This document shows, one piece after another, positions 18,259 to 27,065 of a DNA stretch of 64,000 bases (positions within the stretch are counted from its first letter, which is position 1; each line of letters starts with the position of its first letter). The notes beneath the pieces were generated by a model. That model was not told the DNA's origin and ran no database searches. It saw only the letters and a program-made list of their open reading frames with translations. Both the position numbers and the translations under genes were made by a program. This DNA comes from Nonlabens sp. Hel1_33_55 (lineage in GTDB: Bacteria; Bacteroidota; Bacteroidia; Flavobacteriales; Flavobacteriaceae), in contig NZ_LT627735.1 in assembly GCF_900101765.1 (NCBI RefSeq), forward strand, positions 1,900,001 to 1,964,000, given 5' to 3'.

Positions 18259-18266
18259 TAAATTTG
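18259..18266 (+). promoter_or_regulatory. -7 box TAAATTTG before the small membrane protein
   Basis: Perfect TAnnTTTG ending 4 nt before the ATG at 18271, suggesting a leaderless mRNA. TTTG at 18243-18246 is nearer than usual for a -33 box. Confidence 0.45.
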
Positions 18267-18270
18267 TATT

Positions 18271-18477
18271 ATGGAATTACTATTGATCACATTCGGTTTG
18301 TTAGCATTGGCATTTGCTGGAATCGCGATTAAAATCTGGGGAAAGAAAGACGGTAAATTTGCTGGAACTTGTGCCAGCCAAAATCCTTATCTAAATAAAG
18401 ATGGTCAAGCCTGCGGCATGTGCGGCAAGCTTCCAGAAGAACAAAGTAATTGCGATACCATCGGTAAAAAAGTATAA
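18271..18477 (+). CDS. Small membrane protein with Cys motif
   Basis: 68 residues: one N-terminal transmembrane helix (about 1-22), then a short polar domain with cysteines in GTCASQNPYLNKDGQACGMCGKL and a final C. The CxxC pair (CGMC) and two further Cys could bind a metal or form disulphides. I believe this is a small conserved flavobacterial protein, but I know no function. It ends right at the glycosyltransferase start (no gap), so the two should be co-expressed. Confidence 0.65.
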   Translation: MELLLITFGLLALAFAGIAIKIWGKKDGKFAGTCASQNPYLNKDGQACGMCGKLPEEQSNCDTIGKKV

Positions 18478-19584
18478 ATGACTATAGGATTATTCTATGC
18501 CATCCTATTGGTATGTGTCATACTCAACATATACTTTTACTTCTATTTTTCTAAAGTAGCTTATTACAAGGAATCTAAACTAAGCGAAAACAAGACTCCA
18601 GTTTCCGTAATCGTTTGTGCTAAAAATGAGGAAGAAAACCTCAAAAAATTGGTCCCACTACTTCTTTCTCAAGATCATCCAGATTTTGAAATTATTTTAA
18701 TTAACGACGCTAGCAGTGATGATACGCGATACGTTATTGAAGATTTTGTCGAGAAACATCCCAAAATTAAAATGGTTGACGTTGTCAACAACGAGACCTT
18801 TTGGGGTAATAAAAAATACGCGCTCACTTTAGGTATCAAAAAAGCCGTAAATGAGCACCTTATATTCATAGATGCTGACTGTGAACCAGCAAGCAACCAA
18901 TGGCTAAAAATGATTAGCCAACCATTGCAAAACGACACGACTATTGTTTTGGGCTATAGTGGCTATCACAAGGTTAAAAACTCCTTGCTCAATGCACTTA
19001 TCCGGTTTGAAACCGCGCTTGCTGCAATACAATATCTAGGATACGCTTTTAGAGGCAATCCTTATATGGGTGTAGGTCGCAATCTTGCATACACTTCAAA
19101 ACAGTTTTATGATGTAAGTGGTTTTATGAGTCATATGAAAGTCATGGGTGGCGATGATGATCTATTTGTAAATGAGGCCGCGACAAAGAATAATACCGCT
19201 GTAGTGATTGATCCAGATGCTTTTACCATAAGCAATCCTAAAACAAATTGGAAAAAATGGTGGATTCAAAAGAAGCGACATATAAGCACTTCAAAACGCT
19301 ACAAATTCAAACATAAATTGAGTTTGGGAATCTTTTTCACTTCTCAGTTTTTGTTTTTTATTGCTACGATTCTAGGTTTTGTCTTTGGATTGCAATGGGA
19401 AGCTATTCTATCACTGGTCATTATAAGATACGTGATTGTCATGGTGATTTTGGGAAAGGGATTATCTCGCTTTCGCGAAAGCGAACTCATTCCATTCATA
19501 CCACTACTTGAACTGCTTTTAGTCAGTTTGCAATTAGGGCTTTTTCTATCCAATAAAAAGAGTCAACCCAGTCGCTGGAACTAG
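18478..19584 (+). CDS. Membrane glycosyltransferase, family 2
   Basis: A 368-residue processive-type GT2 protein. An N-terminal helix (about 3-22) is followed by the GT-A domain: VSVIVCAKNEEENL (about 43), IILINDASSDDT (nucleotide-sugar contact), the DxD-like FIDADCEP (about 128) and the acceptor motif GGDDDLFVNEAA with QKKRHISTSKRY (Q/RxxRW-type). Two or three C-terminal helices span about 285-360. It should transfer a sugar to a lipid or polysaccharide acceptor at the inner membrane; the product is unknown. The RFRESEL palindrome insertion lies in the loop between the last two helices. Confidence 0.87.
   Translation: MTIGLFYAILLVCVILNIYFYFYFSKVAYYKESKLSENKTPVSVIVCAKNEEENLKKLVPLLLSQDHPDFEIILINDASSDDTRYVIEDFVEKHPKIKMVDVVNNETFWGNKKYALTLGIKKAVNEHLIFIDADCEPASNQWLKMISQPLQNDTTIVLGYSGYHKVKNSLLNALIRFETALAAIQYLGYAFRGNPYMGVGRNLAYTSKQFYDVSGFMSHMKVMGGDDDLFVNEAATKNNTAVVIDPDAFTISNPKTNWKKWWIQKKRHISTSKRYKFKHKLSLGIFFTSQFLFFIATILGFVFGLQWEAILSLVIIRYVIVMVILGKGLSRFRESELIPFIPLLELLLVSLQLGLFLSNKKSQPSRWN
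19468..19483. repeat. Palindrome copy 7
   Basis: Full copy in the glycosyltransferase gene, RFRES phase, with the right arm extended to GCGAACTC. Confidence 0.95.
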
Positions 19585-19598
19585 TCAGGTTTTAACTC

Positions 19599-19627
19599 TT
19601 TGATCGACTACATAATCCTTAACTTTG
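19599..19627 (+). promoter_or_regulatory. Promoter TTTG-N17-TAACTTTG for lipA
   Basis: Both boxes match the Bacteroidota consensus. The -7 box ends 4 nt before the lipA ATG, so the transcript would be leaderless or nearly so. Confidence 0.6.
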
Positions 19628-19631
19628 TTCT

Positions 19632-20504
19632 ATGAATACAGCAGAAACTAGCGTAGCACCACCCAAGGGAAAACCTAAATGGTTGCGTGTAAAATTGCCG
19701 GTAGGTCAAAAATATAAGGAATTGCGCGGTGTCGTTGATAAATACGATCTACACACCATATGTACTTCAGGAAGTTGTCCCAACATGGGAGAATGCTGGA
19801 CTGAAGGTACCGCGACTTTCATGATATTAGGAAATACCTGTACACGATCATGTGGTTTTTGTGGTGTAAAAACCGGCAGACCGGAAGATGTGGACTGGGC
19901 AGAGCCAGAAAAAGTAGCTCGCAGTATCAAATTAATGGAAATTAAACATGCAGTTCTCACCAGTGTGGACCGTGACGATTTAAAAGATATGGGTAGCATT
20001 ATCTGGAAAGAGACTGTTGCCGCTGTGAGACGCATGAACCCAACCACTACACTAGAAACTTTGATACCAGATTTTCAAGGTGTCACCAGAAATATTGATC
20101 GTATTGTAGCGGCAAATCCAGAGGTGGTTTCTCATAATATGGAAACAGTAAAGCGCCTCACTAGGGAAGTTCGTATTCAAGCGAAATATGATCGTAGCCT
20201 TGAAGTGTTGCGATACTTAAAGCAAGAAGGAATCAATCGCACTAAATCTGGTATCATGCTAGGTTTAGGCGAACAGGAAGCTGAGGTCATTCAAACAATG
20301 GAAGATCTTAGAGATAATAATGTAGACGTTGTAACAATAGGTCAATATCTACAACCTTCAAAAAAACACTTGCCGGTAAAGGAATTTATTACTCCTGAGC
20401 AATTCAAGAAATATGAGACCTTAGGTCTTGAAATGGGCTTTAGACATGTAGAAAGCGGCGCACTAGTGCGCAGTTCTTACAAGGCTCACAAGCACATCCT
20501 TTAA
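19632..20504 (+). CDS. lipA: Lipoyl synthase
   Basis: This radical SAM enzyme inserts two sulphurs into protein-bound octanoate. At 290 residues it has the usual length. The auxiliary cluster ligands appear in ICTSGSCPNMGECW (about 48) and the SAM cluster ligands in the CxxxCxxC motif of TCTRSCGFC (about 74). The C-terminal RSSYKAH matches the RSSY motif that completes the auxiliary cluster. It is a single gene with its own promoter; gap follows 28 bp later. Confidence 0.97.
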   Translation: MNTAETSVAPPKGKPKWLRVKLPVGQKYKELRGVVDKYDLHTICTSGSCPNMGECWTEGTATFMILGNTCTRSCGFCGVKTGRPEDVDWAEPEKVARSIKLMEIKHAVLTSVDRDDLKDMGSIIWKETVAAVRRMNPTTTLETLIPDFQGVTRNIDRIVAANPEVVSHNMETVKRLTREVRIQAKYDRSLEVLRYLKQEGINRTKSGIMLGLGEQEAEVIQTMEDLRDNNVDVVTIGQYLQPSKKHLPVKEFITPEQFKKYETLGLEMGFRHVESGALVRSSYKAHKHIL

Positions 20505-20532
20505 TCCTGATTTAGGAATTTAGAATCTCTTT

Positions 20533-21522
20533 ATGATACGAGTTGCCATCAATGGTTTTGGACGTATAGGACGTACTTTTTTACGATCAACGCTTTCCAA
20601 TCCAGAAATCGAGGTAGTGGCCATCAATGATCTGGCGTCTATTGAAGTTATGGCACATCTTGTCAAGTATGACTCCATACACGGTGTATTACCTAATGAT
20701 ATCTCACATGATAAGGACCAATTAATCATTGATCATAGACATATTAAGTTTACCCATCAAGCAAAATTGGAAGATTTACAATGGGGCGATATCGACATTG
20801 TGATAGAGTCCACTGGTAAATTCAAATCCATAATAGAGCTTAAAAAACATATAAAAGCTGGAGCCTCTAAAGTCATTTTAAGTGCTCCCGCTACTGACGA
20901 CGATATAAAAACCGTGGTGTTGGGAGTGAATGATCATATCCTTGAAGCTGATGATTTGATTGTGTCAAATGCAAGTTGCACTACTAACAACGCAGCGCCG
21001 CTGATTAAGGTTCTAGACGAGCTCTGTGGTGTGGAGCAGGCATATATCACCACCGTTCATAGTTACACCACGGACCAGAGTTTGCATGATCAACCACATA
21101 AAGACTTACGCCGCGCGAGAGCAGCTGGGCAGTCGATAGTACCTACAACTACTGGAGCCGCCAAAGCTTTGACTAAAATATTTCCGCATTTAAGCGATGT
21201 GATAGGTGGTTGCGGTATTCGTGTGCCGGTTCCCAATGGCAGCCTGACTGATATGACCATTAATGTCAAGAATGAAGTTACCGTAGATGAGGTGAATGAT
21301 GCATTTTACGCTTTCGCGAAAGCGAATCCTTCCACCTTCAGCTACACTGATGTACCATTGGTTTCTATAGATATTTCTGGATCACCCTTTTCTTGTATTT
21401 ATGATAGTCAAATGACCTCTGTGATAGGGAAATTGGTTAAAATCATAGGTTGGTACGATAACGAAAGCGGTTATTCTAGCAGATTAATGGACATGGTTTC
21501 AAGGCTACATTCCTTAAAATGA
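20533..21522 (+). CDS. gap: Glyceraldehyde-3-phosphate dehydrogenase
   Basis: This glycolytic enzyme oxidises glyceraldehyde 3-phosphate with NAD. At 329 residues it is a standard type I form. The Rossmann motif NGFGRIGRTFLR opens the protein, and the catalytic Cys is in SNASCTTNNAAP (about residue 150) with the partner His in TVHSYTTDQ. Phosphate-binding and C-terminal motifs (RRARAAGQSIVPTTTGAAKAL, WYDNESGYSSR) are intact. The palindrome is read YAFAKANP in the helix that normally carries the sequence VNxAFKxAA, again a position where Ala, Phe and Lys are natural. Confidence 0.96.
   Translation: MIRVAINGFGRIGRTFLRSTLSNPEIEVVAINDLASIEVMAHLVKYDSIHGVLPNDISHDKDQLIIDHRHIKFTHQAKLEDLQWGDIDIVIESTGKFKSIIELKKHIKAGASKVILSAPATDDDIKTVVLGVNDHILEADDLIVSNASCTTNNAAPLIKVLDELCGVEQAYITTVHSYTTDQSLHDQPHKDLRRARAAGQSIVPTTTGAAKALTKIFPHLSDVIGGCGIRVPVPNGSLTDMTINVKNEVTVDEVNDAFYAFAKANPSTFSYTDVPLVSIDISGSPFSCIYDSQMTSVIGKLVKIIGWYDNESGYSSRLMDMVSRLHSLK
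21309..21324. repeat. Palindrome copy 8
   Basis: Full copy in gap, AFAKA phase. Confidence 0.95.
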
Positions 21523-21606
21523 GCTCTGCACCACAATTTTTTATCGATTAACGGAGGATTTAAGGCCTAAAAAGCTAGCAGATTCCGCTTCTTTATACAT
21601 AGCAGT

Positions 21607-21614
21607 TATATTTG
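21607..21614 (+). promoter_or_regulatory. -7 box TATATTTG for the hybrid kinase
   Basis: Perfect TAnnTTTG, 16 bp before the GTG start of the histidine kinase gene; no convincing -33 element. Confidence 0.45.
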
Positions 21615-21630
21615 TTACTCAAGTTATTTT

Positions 21631-24051
21631 GTGAAAAGAGTATTGCTTTTAACTTTTGCCATCCTATTATTAGGGACTAATGGAATGGCGCAGGAACCGG
21701 ACAGCAGGCTATCCCAGGAAGGCCAGCAGATCGCGGTTGATGCTATGCTTGAACGTGCCAATCTAGAACTACAAAGCAACCGTTTCCCTGAAGCTCAAAG
21801 AACACTACAAGCCGCAAAAGAAATAGCGAGCGACTCTCTTATTTATTTAAATACAGAGGTTGTAGAATCAAATTTCTTCATCTACACAGGACAACTTGAG
21901 CAGGCTCAAAAAAACATTGACCGACTCAAAAAGCAAATTCCGATAACCTCGGCATCTTATGTAGAGTTATTACTTATACAGGCTGATATTTACATTAGAA
22001 ATAAAGAATATCTCCAAGCAGATGAGATTCTGAAAACGATAAATATTGCTCTAGACAAATCAAAGGATGCCGTCAACGCTCTAAAAGCACGGTACCTTCT
22101 TGCAAATTTATATTTAAGTACTGCCAATTATACTCAAGCACTTTCCATTTATCAGGAAATAATTCCTCAATTAAGGGAACAAAGCTTGTTCTATTTTGAG
22201 TCAAAATCGACCTTCAATCTCGCCGAGACTTATTTTGAAAATGGCGAATTTGAAAATGCTAACAGAACCGTTGATCAAGCTCTCGCAAGCGCTGATAATT
22301 ATGGATTTACTGGCATTACCTTAAGTTGTTATTATCTAAAATCTACCATAGCAAAAGGACTGGGCGATTTTGAACAAGCAATGATTTTTCTAGAAAAATA
22401 CCAACAGCTTAGAGAAGATCAGTTTACTGACACATCAAGCAATGCAATTTCAATTGGTTCCATTGAAAAAGTCAGCGAACTAGAACAACAGATTCTAGCA
22501 AAAAACAAAGTCATCTCTGATCAAGAGATTAAATTAAAAGGACGCGGTTTTCAAAACATTCTGTTTTTTGTTTTGCTCACACTACTATCGCTTCTGACAA
22601 TGTCATTGTTCAAGAATAACAAACTGCGTGCAAAAAGTAATCAAACATTAGAAGGTAAAAATTCTGCGCTTATTGATGAACGTGACCGTGCACAAGATGC
22701 TGCAAAAATTAAAGCAGATTTCTTATCTACTATCACGCATGAATTGCGCACACCTATGTATGCTGTTACTGGGCTTACACATTTACTTTTAGAGACTGAG
22801 CCGAGACATGATCAACGTGAACACCTTGAGACACTTCAATCTTCGGGAGAATATTTACTCTCATTAATTGACAATATTCTTGATTTCAATAAGCTAGAGG
22901 CAAACAAAGTTGAGTTGGAACAAATACCATTCGATCTTAAGAAAAGAGTGGAAGATATTACGACTTCATTGTCTAATCAATCCAAAGATCAAGGTAATAG
23001 CTTGAGCCTCGAGTTTGACAACAGCATTCCAAGTCGTATTAAAGGTGACCCGGTAAAAATGTCACAGATATTAATCAACCTAGTAGGTAATGCGATCAAG
23101 TTTACCAAGAATGGAAACGTATGGATTAGAGTTGATCAAGTTAAACAGGTTGAAGATCGATGCCTTATCCATTTTGAAGTAGAAGATAACGGTAAAGGAA
23201 TTTCTGAAGAGAAACAACAGGACATCTTCAATAACTTCACTCAAGAAGGTTCAAGCACGACTCGAGAATATGGCGGTACAGGATTAGGCCTCGCTATTGT
23301 AAAAAATCTAGTCTCCTTAATGGGAAGTCAAATTAATCTAGACAGTAAAATAGGTCGTGGTAGTATCTTCTCATTTGACCTATGGTTTGAATTACCAGAC
23401 ACAAACAAATTCTACGAGGATAAAAATCTGAAGATTTTTGATACCGCTCCAGAAGAAGAATATCCAGAATATAAAAAGCCAGTCAGAACAGCAAAACCTG
23501 AAAGCAAGAAAGCTCCAATTGCTCCGATAAATACGGAGAAGCAAGAACCTGAACCTACTTCAATCGTTGATGATGAAAATCAACAAAAAGATAGAGCAAA
23601 CGCTGAAAATTTAGAACCATCTGACAATAAGAACAAAGATGTTATTGGCCTTAAAAAAGCAACCGCTACAGAGCTTATATCTAAAAAGATCTTAATCGTT
23701 GAGGACAACAAAATCAACCAGATGATTACTCGCAAGATTCTGGAAGGAAAGAATTTTGATTGTGATATCGCAAACAATGGTATAGAAGCCTTAGGTAAGA
23801 TCAAGGACAATACCTACGACCTTATTCTTATGGACATTCATATGCCAGGAATGGATGGAAAGCAGTGTACACGTGAAGTACGCAAATTTGATCGTGAACT
23901 ACCTATTATAGCGTTAACGGCAGTAACTCTAGACGAGTCTGAAAAAGAATTTTACGAGATAGGTTTTGATGATATCATTCCTAAACCATTCAAGATGGAT
24001 GAGTTTTTTGATAAAATTCAAAAGGCTTTTACAAACTATCAGATATACTAA
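21631..24051 (+). CDS. Hybrid histidine kinase with TPR sensor
   Basis: An 806-residue two-component hybrid. Order: signal peptide (1-20), a periplasmic tetratricopeptide-like helical domain (about 30-290), a transmembrane helix (about 308-327), a coiled linker, HisKA with the phospho-acceptor in TITHELRTP (about 370), HATPase with GTGLGLAIVKNL (about 552), a Pro/Glu-rich linker, and a C-terminal receiver (KILIVEDNKINQMITR, phospho-Asp in LILMDIHMPGMDG at about 733, KPF near the end). No output domain or cognate regulator is next to it, so it probably signals through a phosphorelay. The start is GTG. The last 23 nt overlap the end of the convergent lpxK. Confidence 0.92.
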   Translation: MKRVLLLTFAILLLGTNGMAQEPDSRLSQEGQQIAVDAMLERANLELQSNRFPEAQRTLQAAKEIASDSLIYLNTEVVESNFFIYTGQLEQAQKNIDRLKKQIPITSASYVELLLIQADIYIRNKEYLQADEILKTINIALDKSKDAVNALKARYLLANLYLSTANYTQALSIYQEIIPQLREQSLFYFESKSTFNLAETYFENGEFENANRTVDQALASADNYGFTGITLSCYYLKSTIAKGLGDFEQAMIFLEKYQQLREDQFTDTSSNAISIGSIEKVSELEQQILAKNKVISDQEIKLKGRGFQNILFFVLLTLLSLLTMSLFKNNKLRAKSNQTLEGKNSALIDERDRAQDAAKIKADFLSTITHELRTPMYAVTGLTHLLLETEPRHDQREHLETLQSSGEYLLSLIDNILDFNKLEANKVELEQIPFDLKKRVEDITTSLSNQSKDQGNSLSLEFDNSIPSRIKGDPVKMSQILINLVGNAIKFTKNGNVWIRVDQVKQVEDRCLIHFEVEDNGKGISEEKQQDIFNNFTQEGSSTTREYGGTGLGLAIVKNLVSLMGSQINLDSKIGRGSIFSFDLWFELPDTNKFYEDKNLKIFDTAPEEEYPEYKKPVRTAKPESKKAPIAPINTEKQEPEPTSIVDDENQQKDRANAENLEPSDNKNKDVIGLKKATATELISKKILIVEDNKINQMITRKILEGKNFDCDIANNGIEALGKIKDNTYDLILMDIHMPGMDGKQCTREVRKFDRELPIIALTAVTLDESEKEFYEIGFDDIIPKPFKMDEFFDKIQKAFTNYQIY

Positions 24052-25015
24052 GCTTTAGTTTTTCTCCAACAAAGGCAGTTTTAATCCCTACATAATATAA
24101 ATTTTCGAGCTGGAATTCTTTTAGCCGTACGTAATCCTTTTCGGTAGTTATAATAAGTTCATGATTGGAAAATGCTTCTACATCTTTATCCTGGAAAGCA
24201 TAATGATCTGGAAACTTGAGATGCTTGACTTGTGTAAAATTCTTTAGAAATTCAACGAAATACGCTGGTTTTGCAATTCCCGTGAGAACTGTGACCGATT
24301 TACCTTCTAATTCTGAAAGCGCGATAGAGCTTTTAATCCCAACAGCTTTATCGTCATAAGATATTTTTGAAAAATAAACTTGTTGGTGTGAACGTGCTCC
24401 AATTTTATTTCGGATTGCATTCATTTCTTTTAAATCCAGAGAATCTGGGCATTTTGTAACTACGATACTTTGAGCTCGATCAGCACCTGATCTTGCCTCT
24501 CTTAAATTACCAGCCGGTAACAAAAAGTCAGAATAATAAGGTTGATGATAGCTGGTCAACAATATATATTGAGATGCCTGCACATATCTATGTTGATAGG
24601 CGTCATCCAATAAGATCAGATCTAAATCATGATCCTTCAATAATTGGTGTATTCCATCTAGTCGCTTCTCACATACCGCAATAACAACCTTCTCTTTAAA
24701 CTTAAGTTTGAATTGTAGAGGCTCATCGCCCACTTGAGCAACATTACTCGTTTCCACAACCTCTCGATAACCCTTTGATGTACGACCATAGCCGCGACTT
24801 AAAACAGCCACCTGTTTGTCGCTATATTGTCTTAATAAATACTCGATCATCGGAGTTTTACCAGTGCCGCCAGTACTTAAGTTTCCAACAGCAATAATAG
24901 GAATGTCAAAAGAGGTTGACTGAAGCCAGCCCTTGTCAAAGCTATAATTGCGTAAACTTGTAACTCCATCGTATATAATGGAAAAAGGATATAGTAAAAA
25001 TCGCAAGCCTGCCAT
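24029..25015 (-). CDS. lpxK: Tetraacyldisaccharide 4'-kinase
   Basis: This inner-membrane enzyme phosphorylates the lipid A precursor at the 4' position; its presence shows the organism makes lipopolysaccharide. It has 328 residues. The hydrophobic N-terminus (LRFLLYPFSIIYDGVTSLR) docks the membrane; the P-loop reads VGNLSTGGTGKTP (about 45), followed by VLSRGYGR and the catalytic LILLDDAYQHRYV. The C-terminal ends inside the tail of the convergent kinase gene. Confidence 0.93.
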   Translation of the reverse strand: MAGLRFLLYPFSIIYDGVTSLRNYSFDKGWLQSTSFDIPIIAVGNLSTGGTGKTPMIEYLLRQYSDKQVAVLSRGYGRTSKGYREVVETSNVAQVGDEPLQFKLKFKEKVVIAVCEKRLDGIHQLLKDHDLDLILLDDAYQHRYVQASQYILLTSYHQPYYSDFLLPAGNLREARSGADRAQSIVVTKCPDSLDLKEMNAIRNKIGARSHQQVYFSKISYDDKAVGIKSSIALSELEGKSVTVLTGIAKPAYFVEFLKNFTQVKHLKFPDHYAFQDKDVEAFSNHELIITTEKDYVRLKEFQLENLYYVGIKTAFVGEKLKLSISDSL

Positions 25016-25020
25016 GATCT

Positions 25021-25028
25021 CAAAAGTA
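25021..25028 (-). promoter_or_regulatory. -7 box TACTTTTG for lpxK
   Basis: Minus-strand TAnnTTTG ending 5 nt before the lpxK ATG, again implying an almost leaderless mRNA. Confidence 0.45.
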
Positions 25029-25038
25029 GCTTAAATTT

Positions 25039-25046
25039 TATCTTTA
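25039..25046 (+). promoter_or_regulatory. Possible -7 box TATCTTTA for the Nif3-like gene
   Basis: One mismatch to TAnnTTTG, 16 bp before the ATG in the short gap to lpxK. Confidence 0.3.
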
Positions 25047-25062
25047 CTATTTTAAGACAATT

Positions 25063-26154
25063 ATGAAAATCAAGGATATTACTGATCATATAGAGCAATT
25101 GGCTCCATTGCACTACGCTCAAAATTTTGACAATGTAGGACTGCTGGTAGGAGAATCGAACACTCCAGTTACTGGAGTCCTCATTACTCTTGATTGTCTG
25201 GAAACAGTGATTGATGAAGCTATAGTAAGAAATTGCAATTTAATCGTCACCTTCCATCCTATTATTTTCTCTGGATTGAAGCATTTAAAGCCAACTGATT
25301 ATGTAAGACGAGCCGTTTTGAAAGCGATTAAGAATAACATCGCGATCTATGCAACACACACCGCACTAGATATGGCTCACGGTGGTGTGAGCTATCGCAT
25401 GGCTCATGAGATGGGACTTCAAAACGTAAAAACACTCGTTCCAGAAAAGTCAGTCATCAAAAAACTTCAAATTCATGTACCCAGAGAGAATGTAGATGAG
25501 CTGCGAGAGGCTCTTTTTTCGTGTGGTGCTGGACAATTGGGCAATTATACCGACTGTAGTTTTGTTTTAGATGGCAAAGGCACCTTCATGGGTAACGATC
25601 ATAGCAACCCATCTAGAGGTCAAAAAAACAAAAGAGAAACTGTACAGGAAGCTGTATTAGAAGTAACCTTTTTATCTCATCAAGAATCAAGTGTTCTTCA
25701 AGCCATGTGGGAGAACCATCCTTATGAGGAAGTTTCTTATTCCGTTGAAACTTTGGAGAATGAATATTCAAAAATCGGCTTGGGCGCTGTTGGTAATTTG
25801 GAAAACCCCATGTCCAGTAATGACTTTTTGAAGTTCACAAAGACGGTATTTAAAAGTGGTGTGGTAAGAAGTTCGCTTTCGCGAAAGCGAGATATCCAAA
25901 AAGTTGCCCTACTAGGTGGTTCTGGCTCCTTTGCTATCAAAAACGCAATTAGTTGTGGTGCAGATGCTTATATCACGGCAGATTTGAAATATCACGACTT
26001 TTTCCAAGGCGAAGACCTATTACTTTGCGATGTAGGACATTACGAAAGTGAGCAGTTCACAAAAAACCTTTTGCAGGAACATATTAGCGAGAAATTTAGT
26101 AGTTTTGCAATCCTTTGCGCACAGACGCAAACAAACCCTGTAAATTACACATAG
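25063..26154 (+). CDS. Nif3-like dinuclear metal centre protein
   Basis: A 363-residue Nif3/YqfO-type protein. The N-terminal half has the family motifs HYAQNFDNVGLLVGE and LIVTFHPIIFSGLKHL (metal-binding His). An insert domain of the PII-like/YqfO type (about 130-225, with AGQLGNYTDCSFVLDGKGTF and HPYEEVSYSV) follows, then the C-terminal half with ADAYITADLKYHDF and LLCDVGHYESEQ, which supplies the other metal ligands. A GTP cyclohydrolase I type 2 annotation is sometimes transferred to this family without strong evidence; I do not claim an enzymatic activity. The palindrome, read SSLSRKRD, falls between insert and C-terminal half. The next gene follows after 4 nt. Confidence 0.88.
   Translation: MKIKDITDHIEQLAPLHYAQNFDNVGLLVGESNTPVTGVLITLDCLETVIDEAIVRNCNLIVTFHPIIFSGLKHLKPTDYVRRAVLKAIKNNIAIYATHTALDMAHGGVSYRMAHEMGLQNVKTLVPEKSVIKKLQIHVPRENVDELREALFSCGAGQLGNYTDCSFVLDGKGTFMGNDHSNPSRGQKNKRETVQEAVLEVTFLSHQESSVLQAMWENHPYEEVSYSVETLENEYSKIGLGAVGNLENPMSSNDFLKFTKTVFKSGVVRSSLSRKRDIQKVALLGGSGSFAIKNAISCGADAYITADLKYHDFFQGEDLLLCDVGHYESEQFTKNLLQEHISEKFSSFAILCAQTQTNPVNYT
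25874..25889. repeat. Palindrome copy 9
   Basis: Full copy within the Nif3-like gene, LSRKR phase, preceded by AGTT. Confidence 0.95.
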
Positions 26155-26158
26155 ACAG

Positions 26159-26938
26159 ATGGCAAAAAAGACCGAGGCAACTGTAGAAGACAAGTTAAGA
26201 GAACTTTACGACCTACAATTAATCGATTCTAGAATTGATGAGATACGCAACGTTCGTGGGGAATTACCACTAGAAGTTGAAGATCTTGAAGATGAAGTGG
26301 AAGGATTGAAAACACGTCTTGCAAAACTGGATACACATCTAGAAGAGCTCAATGAGCAGATCAAAGGCAAGAAAAATTTGATTGAAGAGGCAAAAACTCT
26401 TATCAAAAAATATTCTGAGCAACAGAAGAACGTACGTAACAACCGTGAATTCAACTCTTTGTCAAAAGAAATTGAATTTCAGGAATTGGAAATGGAGCTA
26501 GCAGAAAAGCACATACGTGAATTCAAGGCTCAGATAGAACAGCAAAATGAGGTTATTGCAGAGAGCAAGGAACGTCTTGACACTCGTGCAGATCACTTAA
26601 AGCACAAGCAGGCAGAACTTAAGGAAATCCTTAAGGAAACTGAAAAGGAAGAGCAAGCTCTTTTGAAAATGTCTAGCGATCATGCAGATAGTATTGAGCC
26701 ACGATTGATGAAGGCTTACGCACGTATTAGAAAGAATGTAAAGAATGGCCTTGCGGTAGTGCCTATTGAAAGAGGTGCTTCAGGTGGATCTTACTTTACG
26801 ATACCACCACAAGTTCAGGTTGAGATTGCTTCACGCAAAAAAATCATAACTGACGAGCACTCTGGAAGAATATTAGTAGATGCAGCATTAGCTCACGAGC
26901 AAGCTGAAAAAATGAGTACTACATTTGACAAAATCTAA
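26159..26938 (+). CDS. Coiled-coil protein of the CT398/zinc-ribbon family, zinc ribbon lost
   Basis: A 259-residue protein: a long antiparallel coiled coil (about 15-185) and a small C-terminal domain. In the wider family that last domain is a zinc ribbon with two CxxC-like pairs. Here the matching positions read RGASGGSYFTIPPQ and TDEHSGRIL, so all four expected cysteines are replaced by Ser, Asp or similar. The fold may be kept without zinc. In Bacteroidota this gene commonly follows the Nif3-like gene, as here. No activity can be named. Confidence 0.78.
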   Translation: MAKKTEATVEDKLRELYDLQLIDSRIDEIRNVRGELPLEVEDLEDEVEGLKTRLAKLDTHLEELNEQIKGKKNLIEEAKTLIKKYSEQQKNVRNNREFNSLSKEIEFQELEMELAEKHIREFKAQIEQQNEVIAESKERLDTRADHLKHKQAELKEILKETEKEEQALLKMSSDHADSIEPRLMKAYARIRKNVKNGLAVVPIERGASGGSYFTIPPQVQVEIASRKKIITDEHSGRILVDAALAHEQAEKMSTTFDKI

Positions 26939-26966
26939 ATTCTAGAAAATCTAAATGTTATTTTCT

Positions 26967-26997
26967 AAACCCTTTAAGACTTGTTCTTAAAGGGTTT
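26967..26997 (+). terminator. Strong intrinsic terminator
   Basis: A perfect 13-bp stem (AAACCCTTTAAGA at 26967-26979 with TCTTAAAGGGTTT at 26985-26997) around CTTGT, followed by a T-rich tail. It closes the Nif3-like/coiled-coil unit. Confidence 0.85.
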
Positions 26998-27041
26998 TTA
27001 GTTTTAACTAGGTTTTAGCGGGATAAGCGCTGTACTCCATC

Positions 27042-27049
27042 TACTTTTG
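27042..27049 (+). promoter_or_regulatory. -7 box TACTTTTG for msrA
   Basis: TAnnTTTG match 16 bp before the msrA start, placed just after the preceding terminator. Confidence 0.45.
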
Positions 27050-27065
27050 GATAAAATTCAAGATC

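Noticed and set aside
22000..24051. Horizontal acquisition of the hybrid kinase
   Set aside because: Codon use and GC look like the surroundings and the architecture is common in Bacteroidota.
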